This document shows positions 7,301 to 8,943 of a stretch of 8,943 bases of DNA, piece after piece. The notes beneath the pieces are model-generated. The model was not told where the DNA came from. It saw only the letters and a list, made by a program, of their open reading frames with translations, and ran no database searches. Numbering within the stretch: the first letter of the stretch is position 1; every line of letters begins with the position of its first letter. Source of the DNA: Cyanobacteria bacterium UBA7694 (GTDB lineage: Bacteria > Cyanobacteriota > Sericytochromatia > UBA7694); NCBI GenBank assembly GCA_002482705.1, contig DLGM01000319.1, positions 31,325 to 40,267 of the forward strand. Direction: 5' to 3'. The position numbers were made by a program, and so were the translations under genes.

Positions 7301-8329
7301 TTAATATTCTGGCAGGGGATAAGCAGGCCACTCCCGCTTGAGAGCCCCATCATCCGGCGGGCGATGGGCAGCTGTACCAGCCGTCAGCCAATGAATAATC
7401 AATTGGTGAAGATGGGCTGCATGCGGATTTTGCCGGGGGCTGATCATGGCATGGGGCACCTGATCCTGCGTGCGGTAGTGGTACCAAGAATGGCGGGATT
7501 CGCCCCCTAAGTGCAGGTATAAACCAGCGAGGGTTAGGTGCCCGGATAAACCATCCCCTTCGGTGGTGACAAACTGGATCTGAGGATGTACCTGACCAAT
7601 CAGTGCACCCATGCGATAAATCGCCAAGACATTGCTGAGATTGCCCTGGGTATGGGGCATTTCTTCACCGGGCAAACTGGGCTCATTTTCGTTATAAGGA
7701 ATGGCAGCCAAAGCCAGACTCAAACCATTCAGGGTGAGCTGATTGAGCGTTAAAATCGTCTGCATCCCCACAACTTGGGGATAGTTCGGGCCCACAAAAG
7801 GGGCCATGACCACTGACCGTTGCAGGGAAGGGTAACGTTCCGCCAAACGCAGCGTCAGATTGCCGCCCCCAGACAATCCGACCGCATGAACAGGAGCCTC
7901 TAAAGCGGTGGCTGCGGCAAAAATGGTTTCTAAAAAGCGTTCATAACCCCATACATCCCACGCACTTATAAGTTCCTGGCCTGTGCCGATCCGCTCAGGC
8001 GTCATCACCCCATGGCCCGGCAAACGGGGGGCATACACATGAAATCCAGACGCAAATAATTGTTCGGCCAACTCCGGCAATTGCCACGTACCAGCAGTAT
8101 AACCATGTAACAACAATACAGTGCCACGGGCTTGGCCACAGGGGTGTAACCACAGACCTGAAAGCGCCGCTGGACGCAAATAAGTGGGCTGCTCTGTATG
8201 CACATCGGCACGTTGCTGTTCGTGGGCCAATTGTTGGCGCAGAACACGCTGTCCCTGTTCACAGTCAGCCCAAGCCATTTGGCCCAATAAAAACACCCAT
8301 CCAACAACCAAGCCGATCCAAAACACCAC
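7301..8329 (-). CDS. Secreted alpha/beta hydrolase (esterase/lysophospholipase type)
   Basis: A 342-residue alpha/beta-hydrolase resembling the Hydrolase_4 (serine aminopeptidase S33/monoglyceride lipase) group. Residues 1-21 form a hydrophobic signal peptide ending in AWA before Asp22, though without a positively charged start. The oxyanion HG motif is at 75-76 in LLLHGYTAG, followed by PRLPGHG. The nucleophile elbow GLSGGG places Ser153. Asp259 in TEGDGLSG and His293 in VPHAMIS are the likely remaining triad members. The start is GTG at 8329, directly followed by a second GTG codon; AAGGAG at 8337-8342 (minus strand) is 7 bases upstream of the first, which supports it. It probably hydrolyses an ester or lipid-like substrate outside the cytoplasm; the substrate cannot be told. 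It lies downstream of recA on the same strand but behind a terminator, so a promoter of its own or read-through is needed; I cannot identify a promoter. Confidence 0.88.
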   Translation of the reverse strand: MVFWIGLVVGWVFLLGQMAWADCEQGQRVLRQQLAHEQQRADVHTEQPTYLRPAALSGLWLHPCGQARGTVLLLHGYTAGTWQLPELAEQLFASGFHVYAPRLPGHGVMTPERIGTGQELISAWDVWGYERFLETIFAAATALEAPVHAVGLSGGGNLTLRLAERYPSLQRSVVMAPFVGPNYPQVVGMQTILTLNQLTLNGLSLALAAIPYNENEPSLPGEEMPHTQGNLSNVLAIYRMGALIGQVHPQIQFVTTEGDGLSGHLTLAGLYLHLGGESRHSWYHYRTQDQVPHAMISPRQNPHAAHLHQLIIHWLTAGTAAHRPPDDGALKREWPAYPLPEY

Positions 8330-8336
8330 GGGGGAT

Positions 8337-8342
8337 CTCCTT
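8337..8342 (-). promoter_or_regulatory. Shine-Dalgarno site selecting a GTG start of the alpha/beta hydrolase
   Basis: On the minus strand AAGGAG is followed by 7 bases and then GTG GTG. The first GTG (8329) has the better spacing; the second (8326) is 10 bases away. There is no in-frame ATG near the site. Confidence 0.65.
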
Positions 8343-8357
8343 TTAATTTAAACAAGC

Positions 8358-8386
8358 GAAGGGAGGATCAAGATGATCCTCCCTTC
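8358..8386 (-). terminator. Rho-independent terminator of recA
   Basis: A perfect 12-bp inverted repeat, GAAGGGAGGATC at 8358-8369 and GATCCTCCCTTC at 8375-8386, with a 5-base loop. On the minus strand it starts 17 bases after the recA stop codon and is followed by GCTTGTTT, a short T-rich tail. It separates recA from the hydrolase gene. Confidence 0.85.
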
Positions 8387-8403
8387 CCAGCGTGCGTGAC
8401 GAC

Positions 8404-8943
8404 TTAAACGCCAGCTTTGGCTAGTTTTTTGCCTTCTTCAGCGGGTGCTGCATCTTTGTCAGCCGCGATCACGGGCACTGGACGGGTCGCCAAACCATGC
8501 TTTTCACGCACCAGGTTTTCGAGCTCCATGGCTAACTGGGGGTTCGCAATCAGATGCTCTTTGGCTTTATCCCGACCTTGACCGACTTTTTCCCCTTTAT
8601 AGGAATACCAAGCGCCACTCTTGTTGACAAAGTCGAGCTCTTCAGCCATATCAAGGATACAGCCCTCACGGGAAATCCCATGACCAAACATCATATCCAC
8701 TTCAGCGGTTTTAAAGGGCGGAGCCACTTTGTTTTTGACCACTTTGATTTTGACGTTATTGCCAACCGCATCGCCTTCTCTTTTCATGGTTTCTGCACGA
8801 CGCACTTCTAAGCGAATCGAAGAATAGAAACGCAGGGCACGGCCGCCAGGAGTGGTTTCAGGGTTGCCAAACATGACGCCCACTTTTTCGCGCAACTGGT
8901 TAACAAAGATGACCACCGTATTTGAACGAGAGGTAATCGGAGT
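8404..8943 (-). CDS. recA: Recombinase RecA, C-terminal half (5' end outside the window)
   Basis: Minus-strand frame open to the window edge, 179 codons plus TAA at 8404-8406. RecA forms nucleoprotein filaments on single-stranded DNA, drives homologous recombination and promotes LexA self-cleavage. Diagnostic segments: VVIFVNQLREKVGVMFGN (the strand before loop L2), the L2 loop GNPETTPGG, then KVVKNKVAPPF, GISREGCILD and the strongly conserved GAWYSYKGEKVGQGRDKAK. The Walker A and B regions are in the missing N-terminal half. The C-terminus ends AEEGKKLAKAGV: short and lysine-containing, without the strongly acidic tail of E. coli RecA. It is followed by a clear hairpin terminator, so recA is probably the last gene of its transcript. 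Confidence 0.97.
   Translation of the reverse strand, partial: TPITSRSNTVVIFVNQLREKVGVMFGNPETTPGGRALRFYSSIRLEVRRAETMKREGDAVGNNVKIKVVKNKVAPPFKTAEVDMMFGHGISREGCILDMAEELDFVNKSGAWYSYKGEKVGQGRDKAKEHLIANPQLAMELENLVREKHGLATRPVPVIAADKDAAPAEEGKKLAKAGV

Noticed and set aside
7270..8351. The 10-mer TTTAATTTAA at both ends of the alpha/beta hydrolase gene, suggestive of flanking repeats
   Set aside because: Very short and A+T-only, in a terminator loop and a leader; chance is likely and there is no transposase or target duplication.
8005..8355. 116-codon minus-strand frame with an ATG at 8355 overlapping the hydrolase start
   Set aside because: The other frame has a signal peptide, Ser-Asp-His triad and a well-placed AAGGAG; this one has no family features.
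1..8943. CRISPR arrays, tRNA/rRNA genes, insertion sequences, toxin-antitoxin or phage genes
   Set aside because: None seen on either strand; the window is largely filled by five conventional genes.

Overview
The window is an ordinary-looking bacterial chromosome segment, roughly half G+C. It carries five genes and no RNA genes, insertion sequences or CRISPR arrays that I can see. Order: a 3'-truncated secreted glycoside-hydrolase-like protein (minus strand, 1-1496); dnaE, the DNA polymerase III alpha subunit (plus, 1648-5115); a GspE/PilB-family secretion or pilus assembly ATPase (plus, 5250-7247); a secreted alpha/beta hydrolase (minus, 7301-8329); and the C-terminal half of recA (minus, 8404 to the window end).

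The RecA and DnaE sequences look bacterial but not enterobacterial. The DnaE resembles the PHP-containing polymerases of Cyanobacteria, Firmicutes and relatives. A lineage near Cyanobacteria (for example Vampirovibrionia/Melainabacteria) is possible, but this is a guess from sequence flavour and I have no database support for it.

Layout: the hydrolase-like lipoprotein gene and dnaE are divergent around a 151-base spacer (1497-1647). dnaE and the ATPase gene run in the same direction, with 134 bases between them that contain a plausible separate promoter for the second gene. The ATPase gene and the alpha/beta hydrolase gene converge on an 11-bp perfect hairpin that can serve both strands. recA lies upstream of the alpha/beta hydrolase on the same strand, separated by a 12-bp hairpin terminator. 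The genes do not form one pathway: dnaE and recA are replication and repair housekeeping genes, and the other three concern the cell envelope or secretion.

Most interesting points: (1) the GspE/PilB-like ATPase keeps its Walker A, catalytic Glu and zinc cysteines but has replaced the two His-box histidines and two normally conserved arginines; (2) its N-terminus holds four 24-residue repeats matching the c-di-GMP-binding MshEN pattern; (3) the DnaE PHP domain has lost several metal ligands; (4) a run of nine C in dnaE lies just after the clamp-binding motif, and a -1 slip there gives an immediate stop, which would make a 931-residue short form.
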